The translations under genes and the position numbers were made by a program. The notes under the pieces are model-generated. The model did no database searches and had not been told where the DNA came from. It saw only the letters and a list, made by a program, of their open reading frames with translations. Positions 40,428-49,639 of a stretch of 64,000 nucleotides of DNA are shown piece by piece (positions within the stretch are counted from its first letter, which is position 1; every line of letters starts with the position of its first letter). The stretch spans positions 7,068,001 to 7,132,000 of the forward strand of contig NZ_JACHND010000001.1 of assembly GCF_014205275.1 (NCBI RefSeq), given 5' to 3'. This stretch comes from Sphaerisporangium siamense. GTDB lineage: Bacteria; Actinomycetota; Actinomycetes; Streptosporangiales; Streptosporangiaceae.

Positions 40428-43418
40428 TCAGTCCGCGCCGTAGAAGACGCGCTCGGTGACGGCCCTGGCGCGGCGGGTGGCCCTGCGGTAATCCTCGACG
40501 AAGTCCTCCGAGCCGTCGGGCGGGTAGCCGAGCGCGCGGGCGATCATGGCGCGCTCGCGTACGTCGGCGGGAATGCTGTCCCCCGCGCGGCCGCGCACGA
40601 GCATGATGGCGTCGCGGACCCGCGAGGCGAACCGCCACGCCTCGGCGAGCACCTCCTCGTCGGGCTCCGCGAGCAGCCCGGCCTCGGCGGCGGCGCGCAG
40701 CGCCGCGAGCGTGCGCGTGGTGCGCAGCCCGGGCACCGCGTAGGCGTGCCGGAGCTGGATGAGCTGCGCCGGCCATTCCACGTCGGCCAGCCCGCCCCTG
40801 CCGAGCTTGGTGTGCAGCAGCGGGTCGGCGCCGCGCGGCAGCCGCTCGGCCTCCATGCGGGCCTTCAGCCGCCGGATCTCGCGCACCGCGTCCTCGCCGA
40901 TGCCGCCCGGCGGGTGGCGGAGCGGCTCGATCAGCGCCATGAACTCCGCGCCCAGCGCGGCGTCGCCGGCGGAGTAGCGGGCCCGCAGCAGGGCCTGCGA
41001 CTCCCACGGCGAGGACCAGCGCCGGTAGTAGGCCGCGTAGGAGGACAGGGAGCGCACCAGCGGGCCCTGGCGGCCCTCCGGGCGCAGGTCGGGGTCGATG
41101 TGCAGGGGCGGGTCGGGCGCGGGCCGCGCCAGCAGGCGGCGCAGCTCGTTGGCGACGGCGTGCGCCGCGTCGGTGGCGTCCTTCTCGCCGGCGCCCTCGA
41201 CCGGCGCGTGCACGAACATGACGTCGGCGTCGCTGCCGTAGGAGCACTCGTAGCCGCCGAGCCGGCCCATGGCGATCACGGTGAAACGGGTGGGCAGCGG
41301 CCCGCGGCGCTCCACCGCGACCTTGTGGGTCGCGGCGTCCAGCGCGGCCTGGATGGTGACGTCGTTCAGCTCCGACAGCGCCCGGCCGACCTCGTCGACG
41401 CCGGCGCCGCCGACCAGCCCCGCGACGGCGATGCGCAGCAGCTCGCGCCTGCGCAGCGCGCGCACCGCGTCGACGGCGGCCTCGGCGTCCTCGGCGTGGC
41501 GGCGCACGGACGCGGCCAGCTCGCCGGCCAGCGCCTCCTTGGGGCGTGCCGCCAGCTCGGCCTCCGACCCCAGCATGGCCACGGCGTCCGGCGCGTGCAG
41601 CAGCAGGCCGGTGGCGTAGCGGCTGGTGCCGAGCAGGCGGGCCATGCGCTCGGCGGCGGCGGTCTCGTCGCGCAGCAACCGCAGGTACCACGGGGTGGTG
41701 CCGAGCTTGTCGCTGACCTGGCGGAACCCGAGCAGGCCCGCGTCGGGGTCGGGGGCGTCGGCGAACCAGCCGAGCATGACCGGCAGCAGCGTGCGCTGGA
41801 TCGCGGCGCGCCGGGTGACGCCGCTGGTCAGCGCGGCGATGTGCCGCAGCGCGCCGTCGGGGTCGGCGTATCCGAGCGCGGACAGGCGCGCGGTGGCGGC
41901 GGCGGCCGTCAGCCGGGCCTCGTCTCCCGGCAGGCGGGCGACGGCCTGGAGCAGCGGACGGTAGAACAGCTTCTCGTGCAGCCGCCGGGCCTCCATGGCG
42001 TGGCGCTTCCACCGGGTGGTGAACTCGCCCACCGGGTCCACGGTCATGCCGAGCGCGCGCCCGATGCGGCGCAGGCCGGCCTCGTCCTCGGGGAGCACGT
42101 GCGTGCGGCGCAGGTTGTGGAGCTGCATGAGGTGCTCCACCTTGCGCAGGAAGATGTACGCCTCGGCGAGCGCCTTGGCGTCGTCCCTGCCGACGTAGCC
42201 GCCCCGGGAGAGCGCGGCGAGCGCGGGCAGCGTCGCGCGGCGGCGCAGCAGGGCGTCGGTGCGGCCGTGGACGAGCTGGAGGAGCTGCACGGCGAACTCG
42301 ATGTCGCGCAGGCCGCCGGGGCCGAGCTTGATCTGGCGGTCGGCCTCGCCGGCGCGGATGTGGGCCTCGACCCTGCGGCGCATCGCCTGGACGTCCTCGA
42401 CGAAGTGGTCGCGGGCGGAGGACTGCCAGACCATCTCGTCCACCGCGGCGACGTACTCGCCGCCGAGCTCCAGGTCGCCGGCGACCGGGCGCGCCTTGAG
42501 CAGGGCCTGGAACTCCCAGGTCTTGGCCCACCTGCGGTAGTACGCCAGGTGGCTGGCCATCGTGCGCACCAGCGGCCCGGCCTTGCCCTCGGGCCGCAGC
42601 GCCGCGTCCACCTCCCACAGCGCCCCTTCGGGGGTGCTCGCCGAGCAGGCGCGCATCATGGCCTGGGCGAGGCGCGTCGCCGCCTGGAGCCCCTTGGTCT
42701 CGTCCACGCCCTCGCGGGGCTCGGCGACGAAGACGACGTCGACGTCGCTGATGTAGTTGAGCTCGCGGGCGCCGCACTTGCCCATGCCGATCACGGCGAG
42801 GCGGGCGTCGGCGCCCTCGGGGACCTCGGCCCTGGCGATGGCGAGCGCGGCCTCCAGCGCCGCGCCCGCCAGGCCGGACAGCTCGGCGGTGACCTGGGAG
42901 AAGGAGGCGGCGCCCGTGACGTCGCGCGCGGCCAGGTGCAGCAGCCTGCCCCGGTAGGCGACGCGCAGGGCGGACATGACCTCGGTGCCGCCGCGGGGGG
43001 CGCGGGGCTCGGGGTCGGCGGGGTCGGCGCCGACGGACTCCAGCAGCGCGGCCCGCACGTCACGCTCGGGTGGGCGCTGGAGCGCCTGTTCACCTTCGAG
43101 CGCCTTCCAGTGCCCGGGGTGGCGCACGACGTGCTCGCCGAGCGCCGCCGACAGGCCGAGGACGCCGACCAGCCGGGCCCGCAGGCCCGGGTCCGCGCGC
43201 ATCGCGCCGAGCACGCCGGGGTCGCGCTCGGCCAGGCGGCTGAGGGAGGTCAGCGCGAGGTCGGGGTCGGCCGCGCCGACCAGGGCCGTGAGCAGGCCCA
43301 TGTCGCCGGCGGCCTCGGGGCCGAGGCCGTCCAGCAGCCGTCCGGCACGGGCGGCGTCCGCGAAGCCGAGCCGGGCCAGGCGCCCGGCCGTCGTCTGGAT
43401 GCGGGACTCGGCGTTCAC
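40428..43418 (-). CDS. glnE: Bifunctional glutamine synthetase adenylyltransferase / adenylyl-removing enzyme
   Basis: GlnE adenylylates and deadenylylates GlnA at its regulatory tyrosine, matching activity to nitrogen supply. The 996-residue protein has two nucleotidyltransferase domains with their metal motifs: ISDVDVVFV near 222-230 (N-terminal, deadenylylating) and GSDADVMFV near 723-731 (C-terminal, adenylylating), each followed by a helical regulatory segment; RPEGKAGPL and RPEGRQGPL mark the two repeats. Length is normal for actinobacteria. The GTG at 43418 appears leaderless with TACGTT six bases upstream. Its substrate glnA (21908-23332) has the modifiable Tyr402. Confidence 0.96.
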   Translation of the reverse strand: MNAESRIQTTAGRLARLGFADAARAGRLLDGLGPEAAGDMGLLTALVGAADPDLALTSLSRLAERDPGVLGAMRADPGLRARLVGVLGLSAALGEHVVRHPGHWKALEGEQALQRPPERDVRAALLESVGADPADPEPRAPRGGTEVMSALRVAYRGRLLHLAARDVTGAASFSQVTAELSGLAGAALEAALAIARAEVPEGADARLAVIGMGKCGARELNYISDVDVVFVAEPREGVDETKGLQAATRLAQAMMRACSASTPEGALWEVDAALRPEGKAGPLVRTMASHLAYYRRWAKTWEFQALLKARPVAGDLELGGEYVAAVDEMVWQSSARDHFVEDVQAMRRRVEAHIRAGEADRQIKLGPGGLRDIEFAVQLLQLVHGRTDALLRRRATLPALAALSRGGYVGRDDAKALAEAYIFLRKVEHLMQLHNLRRTHVLPEDEAGLRRIGRALGMTVDPVGEFTTRWKRHAMEARRLHEKLFYRPLLQAVARLPGDEARLTAAAATARLSALGYADPDGALRHIAALTSGVTRRAAIQRTLLPVMLGWFADAPDPDAGLLGFRQVSDKLGTTPWYLRLLRDETAAAERMARLLGTSRYATGLLLHAPDAVAMLGSEAELAARPKEALAGELAASVRRHAEDAEAAVDAVRALRRRELLRIAVAGLVGGAGVDEVGRALSELNDVTIQAALDAATHKVAVERRGPLPTRFTVIAMGRLGGYECSYGSDADVMFVHAPVEGAGEKDATDAAHAVANELRRLLARPAPDPPLHIDPDLRPEGRQGPLVRSLSSYAAYYRRWSSPWESQALLRARYSAGDAALGAEFMALIEPLRHPPGGIGEDAVREIRRLKARMEAERLPRGADPLLHTKLGRGGLADVEWPAQLIQLRHAYAVPGLRTTRTLAALRAAAEAGLLAEPDEEVLAEAWRFASRVRDAIMLVRGRAGDSIPADVRERAMIARALGYPPDGSEDFVEDYRRATRRARAVTERVFYGAD

Positions 43419-43424
43419 AACGCC

Positions 43425-43430
43425 AACGTA
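43425..43430 (-). promoter_or_regulatory. -10 box, leaderless promoter of glnE
   Basis: TACGTT on the minus strand, six bases before the GTG at 43418. Confidence 0.45.
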
Positions 43431-43452
43431 ACCGGTGGCCCGGTGTTCGTCG

Positions 43453-44208
43453 TCAGCGGTTGCGCACTGTTTCGCGGCGTTCCGGGGAGTTGGGCGGCCA
43501 AGCGCGTACGACGGCGGCGAACGCCTCGGCGAACGGGCGCCAGGTCGCGCTCAGCTCGGCGCCCGCGGCGGCGACCTCGGTGTCCAGGGCGCGCGGGTCG
43601 TGCCCGGCGGCGGTCAGCGTGGCGCCGGTGACGGTCATCCAGTCGGAGAAGACCTCGGGGGACGCCTCGGGGTGGAACTGCACGGCCCAGGCACGCTCGC
43701 CGAACCGGTACGCCTGGTTGGGGTAGGGGTCGCCGGTGGCCAGCGGCACCGCCCCTTCGGGGAGGGCGGTCATGGCGTCCTGGTGGTAGTGCACGACCTT
43801 CGGGCCGGCGGGCAGCCGTCCCATCAGGGGGTCGTCCGCGGCGGCGGGCAGCGGCGCGATCCGGCACAAGCCGATCTCCAGCCCCGCGGCGCCGCGCTCG
43901 ACCCGCCCGCCCAGGGCCAGGGTCATGAGCTGGGCGCCGAGGCAGATGCCGAGGGTGGGGACGGACGCCTCCACCGAACGCCTGATCAGGTCACGGATGG
44001 CGGGGAGCCAGGGGTGCCCCTCGTCGTCCCAGGCCGAGGGGGCCCCGCCGAGCACGATCAGCCCGTGCGGGAGCGGGCCGTCGGGGAGCTCCTCGCCGCG
44101 GGAGGGCCGCACGACCTCGGGGGTGATGCCGGCCTCGGTCAGCCATTCGCCGAAGAACCCGAGGCCGGCGTCGGCCTCGTGCTCGATGATCAGTACCCGA
44201 TATGTCAT
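43453..44208 (-). CDS. Class I glutamine amidotransferase
   Basis: A 251-residue stand-alone amidotransferase domain related to the GMP synthase glutaminase. The triad is present: nucleophile C89 in GICLGAQ, H179 and E181 in QFHPE. The segment PSRGEELPDGPLPHGLIVLGG is typical of the type annotated as GMP synthase-like; the amide acceptor is unknown and no synthetase partner is adjacent. It lies 34 bp upstream of glnE in the same direction, but both have their own leaderless promoter boxes. The nitrogen context (glnE, glnA) suggests glutamine-linked metabolism. Confidence 0.88.
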   Translation of the reverse strand: MTYRVLIIEHEADAGLGFFGEWLTEAGITPEVVRPSRGEELPDGPLPHGLIVLGGAPSAWDDEGHPWLPAIRDLIRRSVEASVPTLGICLGAQLMTLALGGRVERGAAGLEIGLCRIAPLPAAADDPLMGRLPAGPKVVHYHQDAMTALPEGAVPLATGDPYPNQAYRFGERAWAVQFHPEASPEVFSDWMTVTGATLTAAGHDPRALDTEVAAAGAELSATWRPFAEAFAAVVRAWPPNSPERRETVRNR

Positions 44209-44214
44209 GACTCA

Positions 44215-44220
44215 ATTATG
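44215..44220 (-). promoter_or_regulatory. -10 box, leaderless promoter of the amidotransferase gene
   Basis: CATAAT on the minus strand, six bases before the ATG at 44208. Confidence 0.5.
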
Positions 44221-44397
44221 GGTGTCCTAATTGATCGGCGGCAGGGGTGCGCGGCCGACGGTGCGGTGACGGTACGGTGCGGCGCGGGTTCCGGACGGCA
44301 CGGGCGGGGCGGCGGGCGGCCCGGCCAGGGCGGACGCGGCGGCGGGGCGCCGCGCGGGGCGGAGCGTGGTTTCGGGGTTCTCGCCGGGTTTCGCGCG

Positions 44398-44413
44398 CGT
44401 TTACCGGTAAACG
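44398..44413. promoter_or_regulatory. Perfect 16-bp palindrome (putative operator)
   Basis: CGTTTACCGGTAAACG, perfect and AT-rich in a very GC-rich setting, 240 bp upstream of the six-gene cassette. No regulator gene adjoins it. Confidence 0.6.
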
Positions 44414-44650
44414 TGGAATTTGTGGTTTGGGACACCTGTGATTCCGGTCTCTTCGCCGGAAAACCGGGTGCGGAGCAGGCGGCCCCCGATATACGTACTC
44501 GCCGGGGGGCACTCCGAAGGGTGTTCGAAAGAGCGCCAAGAACTACGACATACGTCCCATTACCGGACACGTGAATCTCTACCAGGCGGAGGCATTGATG
44601 GCTAGAGTAACTGCCGTCAGGAATTCCTGTATTTCCGCACAAGGAGATAG

Positions 44651-45412
44651 ATGCCGCCCCCAGAGCCGCGCGTGACCACGGCAGCCACCTCCGCGGACGG
44701 CACCGGCCCCGACGCCGCGGCGGGCGCCGAGGTCACGGAGCCGGCGCGGCAGATCGAGGAGCTGACCCGGCGGCTCGACGCGCTCACCGAGACGCTGCGG
44801 CGCGACCACGAGCGCGCCGCCCACCGCGAGCAGGTCATCGACCGCCTGCACGCCGAGAACCAGCAACTGCGGCACGGCATCCTCCAGGAGGCCCTGGCGC
44901 CGGTCCGCACGGCGCTCTACCGCCTCCACGACACGGCGACACGCGTGGCGGCGCGCTGGCGCTCCGACGACCCGCCGTCCCCCGAGTTCGCGGGCCCGCT
45001 GCTCGCCGCGATGGCCGACGAGGTGGCCGAGGTCCTCGGCCGCGCGGGCGCCGAGCGGCTGTCGGTCCGGCCCGGCGACGCCTACGACCCCGCCCTGCAC
45101 CGCCCCGCGGGCACGAGCGCCGTCCCCGCGGCCGAGGACGGCACGGTCGTGGAGGTCCTCGCCGACGGCTTCACCACGGGCGACCGCGTGCTGCGCAAGG
45201 CGTCGGTGATCATCGGCAGGGCCTCGGAGGGCGAGGACGGCGATCCGGCCCCCGAAGAGGACTCCGCCGGGGCGGACGGGGCCGAGACGGCGGACGCGCC
45301 GTCCGACGATGACGGCGGGGACGGCCGGGACGACACGGACGGCCGGGACACGGACCGCCGGGACGGCGGGGACGCCGAAGAGGACAGCGGCAAGGAAAAG
45401 GAGAGCGAGTAG
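44651..45412 (+). CDS. GrpE-like nucleotide-exchange protein of the cassette
   Basis: A 253-residue protein with a disordered N-terminus, a long coiled coil (about 30-75: RQIEELTRRLDALTETLRRDHERAAHR-type heptads) and a GrpE-like beta region (VVEVLADGFTTGDRVLRKASVIIG, about 165-190), then an Asp/Glu-rich tail of 60 residues. Real GrpE exchanges ADP on DnaK; this is a divergent version for the Hsp70 encoded 3 bp downstream. The acidic tail is absent from housekeeping GrpE. AAGGAG precedes the ATG. It opens a six-gene, same-strand unit that runs to 55410. Confidence 0.78.
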   Translation: MPPPEPRVTTAATSADGTGPDAAAGAEVTEPARQIEELTRRLDALTETLRRDHERAAHREQVIDRLHAENQQLRHGILQEALAPVRTALYRLHDTATRVAARWRSDDPPSPEFAGPLLAAMADEVAEVLGRAGAERLSVRPGDAYDPALHRPAGTSAVPAAEDGTVVEVLADGFTTGDRVLRKASVIIGRASEGEDGDPAPEEDSAGADGAETADAPSDDDGGDGRDDTDGRDTDRRDGGDAEEDSGKEKESE

Positions 45413-45415
45413 GCG

Positions 45416-46999
45416 ATGGCTGTTTACGGGATCGACCTCGGCACGACGTATTCCTGCATCGCCTATGTGGACGACGTCGGCCGCCCGACCGTGCTGCGCA
45501 ACCTGGAGGGCACCGACACCACGCCGTCCGTGGTGTTCTTCGAGTCCCCCGACAACGTGGTGGTGGGCGCGACCGCCAAGGACAGCGCGGTGCTGGAGCC
45601 GGACCTGGTGGTCAGCCGGATAAAGCGGGACATGGGGCAGGACGTTCCCCGAGTCCGGCACGGCCGCCCGTACACGCCGGAAGAGATCTCGGCCTTCGTC
45701 CTGCGCAAGCTCGCCGACGACGCCAGGACCGCCACCGGCGAGACCGTCGAGGACGTCGTCGTCACCGTCCCCGCCTACTTCGGCGCCGCCGAGCGCGACG
45801 CCACCCGCAAGGCCGGGCAGATCGCCGGGCTCAACGTCATCGACATCGTCTCCGAGCCCATCGCCGCGGCCATCACCTACGGCGTGCTCAACCCCGGCTC
45901 CGACCACACGATCCTCGTGTACGACCTCGGCGGCGGCACGTTCGACACCACCATCATCACCCTCAAGGACGGCGACATCGAGGTCGTCTGCACCGACGGC
46001 GACCACGAGCTCGGCGGCGCCGACTGGGACGACCGCCTCGTCGAGCACCTGGCGCAGAGCTTCCAGGCCGAGCACCCCGCCGCCGGCGACCCCCTGCTGG
46101 ACAAGCAGTCCGAGCAGCAGCTCCGCCGCGACGCCGAGGACCTGAAGAAGACGCTGTCCACCCGCACCCAGCACGTCGTGCGCGTCGTCCACGACGGCAG
46201 GGTGGCCACCATCGAGGTGACCCGCGAGACCCTGCTGGACCTGACCCGCGACCTGCTCGACCGCACCGTCGAGATCACCCGCAGGACCATCGACACGGCC
46301 GCGGCCAAGGGCGTGCGCCACTACGACCACCTGGTGCTGGTCGGCGGCTCCACCAAGATGCCCGCGGTCGCCGAGACCCTGCAGAAGGAGTTCCAGCTCG
46401 TCCCCCGCCTGCAGGACCCGGACCTCGCCGTCGCCAAGGGCGCCGCGCTGTACGCCTTCGAGGAGACCTACCGGCGGCTGATCGCCGAGGGACGGCACGA
46501 CCAGGCCGAGGACATGGCCGCGCGGGCCGGCCTGACCGCCGACCAGCAGGAGCAGATCGCGGGCCGCACGATCAAGACCGTCGCCTCGCGGGCCTTCGGC
46601 ATCGTCGTCGTCGACAAGGAGACCCGCGGCCGCGGCGTCGCCCACCTGGTGCACGCCAACGACGCCCTGCCCGCCGCCGTCACCCAGGACTTCTACACCA
46701 TCGACGACGGCCAGACCGGCGTCGACGTCGAGGTCATGGAGCAGGCCGGCGCGGTCGAGTCGGAGTCCCCCGAGGACAACGGGCTGATCGCCGAGGGCCT
46801 GCTGCAGATCCCCCCGGGCAAGCCCGCCGGGTGGCCCATCGAGGTCACCTTCGCCCTCGACGCCTCCGGCCTGCTCCAGGTCACCGCCAGGGAGCGCGAG
46901 ACCGGCGAGGCCCTGGAGCTGCGCATCCAGATCGGCGGCATGTCCGAGGAGGACGTCGCCGAGTCACGGGCCGCCCTGTCCCGCGTCCAGGTCGGCTAG
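45416..46999 (+). CDS. Hsp70 family chaperone, short form
   Basis: A 527-residue DnaK-type protein. The ATPase domain is complete: phosphate-1 loop GIDLGTTYSCIAYV (5-18), phosphate-2 YDLGGGTFDTT and adenosine motif LVGGSTKMPAV. The substrate-binding beta domain follows (VDVEVMEQAG, ITFALDASGLLQVTARE-like), but the alpha-helical lid and the C-terminal EEVD-like tail of the roughly 620-residue housekeeping DnaK are missing. So it is a specialised Hsp70 with ATPase and a lidless client site. It is preceded by its GrpE-like partner and followed 10 bp later by an Fn3-like protein; no DnaJ is present. Confidence 0.92.
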   Translation: MAVYGIDLGTTYSCIAYVDDVGRPTVLRNLEGTDTTPSVVFFESPDNVVVGATAKDSAVLEPDLVVSRIKRDMGQDVPRVRHGRPYTPEEISAFVLRKLADDARTATGETVEDVVVTVPAYFGAAERDATRKAGQIAGLNVIDIVSEPIAAAITYGVLNPGSDHTILVYDLGGGTFDTTIITLKDGDIEVVCTDGDHELGGADWDDRLVEHLAQSFQAEHPAAGDPLLDKQSEQQLRRDAEDLKKTLSTRTQHVVRVVHDGRVATIEVTRETLLDLTRDLLDRTVEITRRTIDTAAAKGVRHYDHLVLVGGSTKMPAVAETLQKEFQLVPRLQDPDLAVAKGAALYAFEETYRRLIAEGRHDQAEDMAARAGLTADQQEQIAGRTIKTVASRAFGIVVVDKETRGRGVAHLVHANDALPAAVTQDFYTIDDGQTGVDVEVMEQAGAVESESPEDNGLIAEGLLQIPPGKPAGWPIEVTFALDASGLLQVTARERETGEALELRIQIGGMSEEDVAESRAALSRVQVG

Positions 47000-47009
47000 C
47001 CGGGCGGCT

Positions 47010-49577
47010 ATGGCCTTCGACGAGCGGCGGTACACCCGTGAGGTGCTGGAGCCCGCGCGCGAGGCGGGCGGGCTCCCTCCGGAGGACCTGCGGATCCGCT
47101 ACCAGCTTCACGAGGCGATGACCGCGGCCGACGTCACCGGCACCGTCAAGCAGGTGCGCCAGTGCTGGCGCCGGGCGCGCGGCATGCTGAAGTACAAGCG
47201 TCTCGCCGACCGGCTGGAGGCCGACCACGCGCGGTTCGCGCCGCTCTTCTCCGCCGCCGCCGAGGGCGACCTGCGGCCGCTGCGCGACGCGCTCGGCGAG
47301 TCCGAGCACCGCGCCGCGCGCAGGCTGTCGGAGGCCGCCACCCGGCTCGCCGACGCCGCCGGGCCGCTGCGCATGCTGTCGCCCGCGCTGCTCGCCACCA
47401 TCGCCCGCTCCAGCGGCGTCGGCCACGAGGAGGCGCTGCGGCTGGCGGCCGAGCGCTCCATCGAGGTCGGCGACCCGGACACGCTGCCCGAGGCGGCCCC
47501 GTACGCGGGGTACGCACGGGCCCGCGAGGCGCTGGACACGCTCGGGCTGGCCCACCTCGGCCGGTTCCTGTACGGCGACCGGTGCGCGGGCATGCGCGTC
47601 CTGGACGGCTTCGCCGTGCCGGGCGCGGTCCCGGTCGAGGACGCCCTGGAGGAGGCCGAGCGGTACTGGGCGGCCCGCACCCGGGGGCCGTGGACGGTCG
47701 GCGCCGACACCGTGATCGCCGCGCTGCGCAACTCCCCCGACCCCGGCACGCTGGTCCGCTACGACATCGTGTCCCGGCTGCGCGAACGCCTCCGCGAACA
47801 CCCCTACGACGACTCGCTGCTGCGGCACGCCACCACCGAGCTCGACCTGGACGTCGGCGACGCCCGACGCCTCGTCTTCGCGGTGCGCGCCGAGGGCGGC
47901 GGCGTCGTCACCGGCCCGGCGGCGCGGCTGCGTGAGCTGGTGGACGCCGGCGAGATCCACGCGGCGGCCGACTTCGCCGGGGCGCTCGACGCCGCCGCGC
48001 TCACCGGCGAGGCCGCCGAGCTGGCCACCGAGGTCAGGGCCAGGCTCGCCAGCGCGATACGGCTCAGGGACCGGGCGCGGGCCGCCCTCGACCCCGACGA
48101 CGCCTGGATCGCGCTGCGCGACGCGCTGCGGCGCGTGCCCGACCTGCCGGGCGCGAGCGAGCTGCTGCTGCGCCTCGCCCCGCACCCGGCGCGGGCGGTG
48201 CGGGTGAGCGTCCAGGGCGGCGGGGTGGGGCTGGTGTGGCAGCCCTCGCCGTCGCGGGCCGGGCGGGTCGTGTACGACGTGCTGCGCAACGGGACCGTGG
48301 TGACCAGCACCGAGCGTCCCTCCGCCCGCGACGAGCGCCCGCCGGTGAACGTGCCGCTGGTGTACGCGGTGGTCGCGCGGCGCGAGGAGGCCGTGGCGAT
48401 GCCCGCCGTGGCGGCCACCCTGATCGTGCGGCCCGAGCCCGCGGAGGTCGCCCTCGGCGCGGGCGACGGCGTGGTGTCCGGCACCTGGAGGCTGCCCGCG
48501 GAGGCGGCGGGCGTGCGGGTCACCCGCGACGGGCTGCCGGTCCCCGCCGGCGAGACCGGGTTCCGCGACCGGGACGTGGTCAACGGCACGACCTACACCT
48601 ACGTGGTCTCGGCGGTCTACCCCGGGCAGGACGGCGAGGCCGTCACCCCGGGCGTGCGGCGCGCGGTCACCCCGCAGGGGCGTCCCCGGCCGGTCACCGG
48701 CTTCACGCTGCGCGCCGACCCGGCCGCGCCCGGCACGTTCCTGGTCCGCTACGAGGAGCCGCCCGAGGGTGCGGTCGAGTTCGTCGCGCTGGACGTCCCG
48801 CCCCCGTGGCCGGTCGGCACCACGCTCGCGCTCGCCGAGCTGCGCGCGGCCGGGCGGGCGATCCCGTCCATCCCGACCCGCGACGGCCAGGCCATCCGCC
48901 CGGGGGCCGGCCGCAGCGTGCTCGTCGCGGTCACCGTGGCGGGCGAGCTGGCGACGGTCGGCGGGCACCTGGACCACATCAGCCTCGTGCCGCCGACCGA
49001 GCTGACGGCCACGCGGCGGGGCGGCACGGTGTTCGTCGGCTTCGAGTGGCCTCAGGACGTCACCGAGGTCGAGGTGATGTGGAACGGGCACAGCCTGCCG
49101 GTCACTTCGGCGGCCTACCGGGCCCGGGGCGGGGTGCGGTTCGACGTCCCCGAGAGCGAGCCGGTCGTCATCGAGGTCATGGCCACCTCCCTGGTGCGCG
49201 GCACCCGGGTGCGCGGGCCCGCCGCGCGGTTCGACCTGCCCGGTCGCATACCCGTCCACTACGACGTGACGTACCGTGGCCCGGCCTGGAAGCGGTCGGT
49301 GGTCGTCGAGGTCACCGCCGAGCGGCCGGTGCTGCTGCGCCGTCTGTCGCTGGTGCTCAAGCCCGGCCACGTCCAGCCGACGACCGCCGAGGACGGCGTC
49401 CTGCTCGACCACTGGACCGACCTCGCGGTGCCCGCCCGGCTCACCGTCCCCGTCCCCCGGCAGGCCAGGCCGTACTGGCTGCGCTGCTTCGCCGAGGGCG
49501 CCGAGGACGGCGGCCCCGGGCGCGCGGGCGGCGTCGCCCTCATCGACCCGCCGGTCCGCCGCCTGAAGGTGGAGTGA
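47010..49577 (+). CDS. Helical/Fn3-like repeat protein of the Hsp70-GTPase cassette
   Basis: An 855-residue cytosolic protein of unknown function. The first 380 residues are alpha-helical, starting MAFDERRYTREVLEPAREAGGLPPEDLRIRYQLHEA; the segment 380-855 is a series of beta-sandwich, Fn3-like modules (GVGLVWQPSPSRAGRVVYDVLRNG; GTWRLPAEAAGVRVTRDGLPVP; GFEWPQDVTEVEVMWNG), each with a conserved Trp and the v-Y-x-V pattern. No signal peptide or transmembrane helix, which is unusual for Fn3-like proteins. It may be an adaptor or a client-presenting co-chaperone, taking the place of DnaJ; this is inference. It starts 10 bp after the Hsp70 stop. Confidence 0.72.
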   Translation: MAFDERRYTREVLEPAREAGGLPPEDLRIRYQLHEAMTAADVTGTVKQVRQCWRRARGMLKYKRLADRLEADHARFAPLFSAAAEGDLRPLRDALGESEHRAARRLSEAATRLADAAGPLRMLSPALLATIARSSGVGHEEALRLAAERSIEVGDPDTLPEAAPYAGYARAREALDTLGLAHLGRFLYGDRCAGMRVLDGFAVPGAVPVEDALEEAERYWAARTRGPWTVGADTVIAALRNSPDPGTLVRYDIVSRLRERLREHPYDDSLLRHATTELDLDVGDARRLVFAVRAEGGGVVTGPAARLRELVDAGEIHAAADFAGALDAAALTGEAAELATEVRARLASAIRLRDRARAALDPDDAWIALRDALRRVPDLPGASELLLRLAPHPARAVRVSVQGGGVGLVWQPSPSRAGRVVYDVLRNGTVVTSTERPSARDERPPVNVPLVYAVVARREEAVAMPAVAATLIVRPEPAEVALGAGDGVVSGTWRLPAEAAGVRVTRDGLPVPAGETGFRDRDVVNGTTYTYVVSAVYPGQDGEAVTPGVRRAVTPQGRPRPVTGFTLRADPAAPGTFLVRYEEPPEGAVEFVALDVPPPWPVGTTLALAELRAAGRAIPSIPTRDGQAIRPGAGRSVLVAVTVAGELATVGGHLDHISLVPPTELTATRRGGTVFVGFEWPQDVTEVEVMWNGHSLPVTSAAYRARGGVRFDVPESEPVVIEVMATSLVRGTRVRGPAARFDLPGRIPVHYDVTYRGPAWKRSVVVEVTAERPVLLRRLSLVLKPGHVQPTTAEDGVLLDHWTDLAVPARLTVPVPRQARPYWLRCFAEGAEDGGPGRAGGVALIDPPVRRLKVE

Positions 49578-49639
49578 CGACGTGCCCGCCCCCTCCCCCA
49601 CCGCACCACCGAATCGACGGCAGAAGGCGAAGTGACCGC

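Larger units (their letters stand above)
44209..44650. other. 442-bp intergenic region upstream of the chaperone-GTPase cassette
   Basis: Contains the 16-bp palindrome at 44398-44413, a possible -10 TAGAGT at 44603-44608 (no clear -35), and the AAGGAG ribosome site of the GrpE-like gene. The left half is extremely GC-rich; the right half from about 44400 is AT-richer. No gene is seen. Confidence 0.55.

Noticed and set aside
40746-43631. A 961-codon plus-strand frame opposite glnE
   Set aside because: The minus strand encodes a complete glnE with both nucleotidyltransferase motifs.
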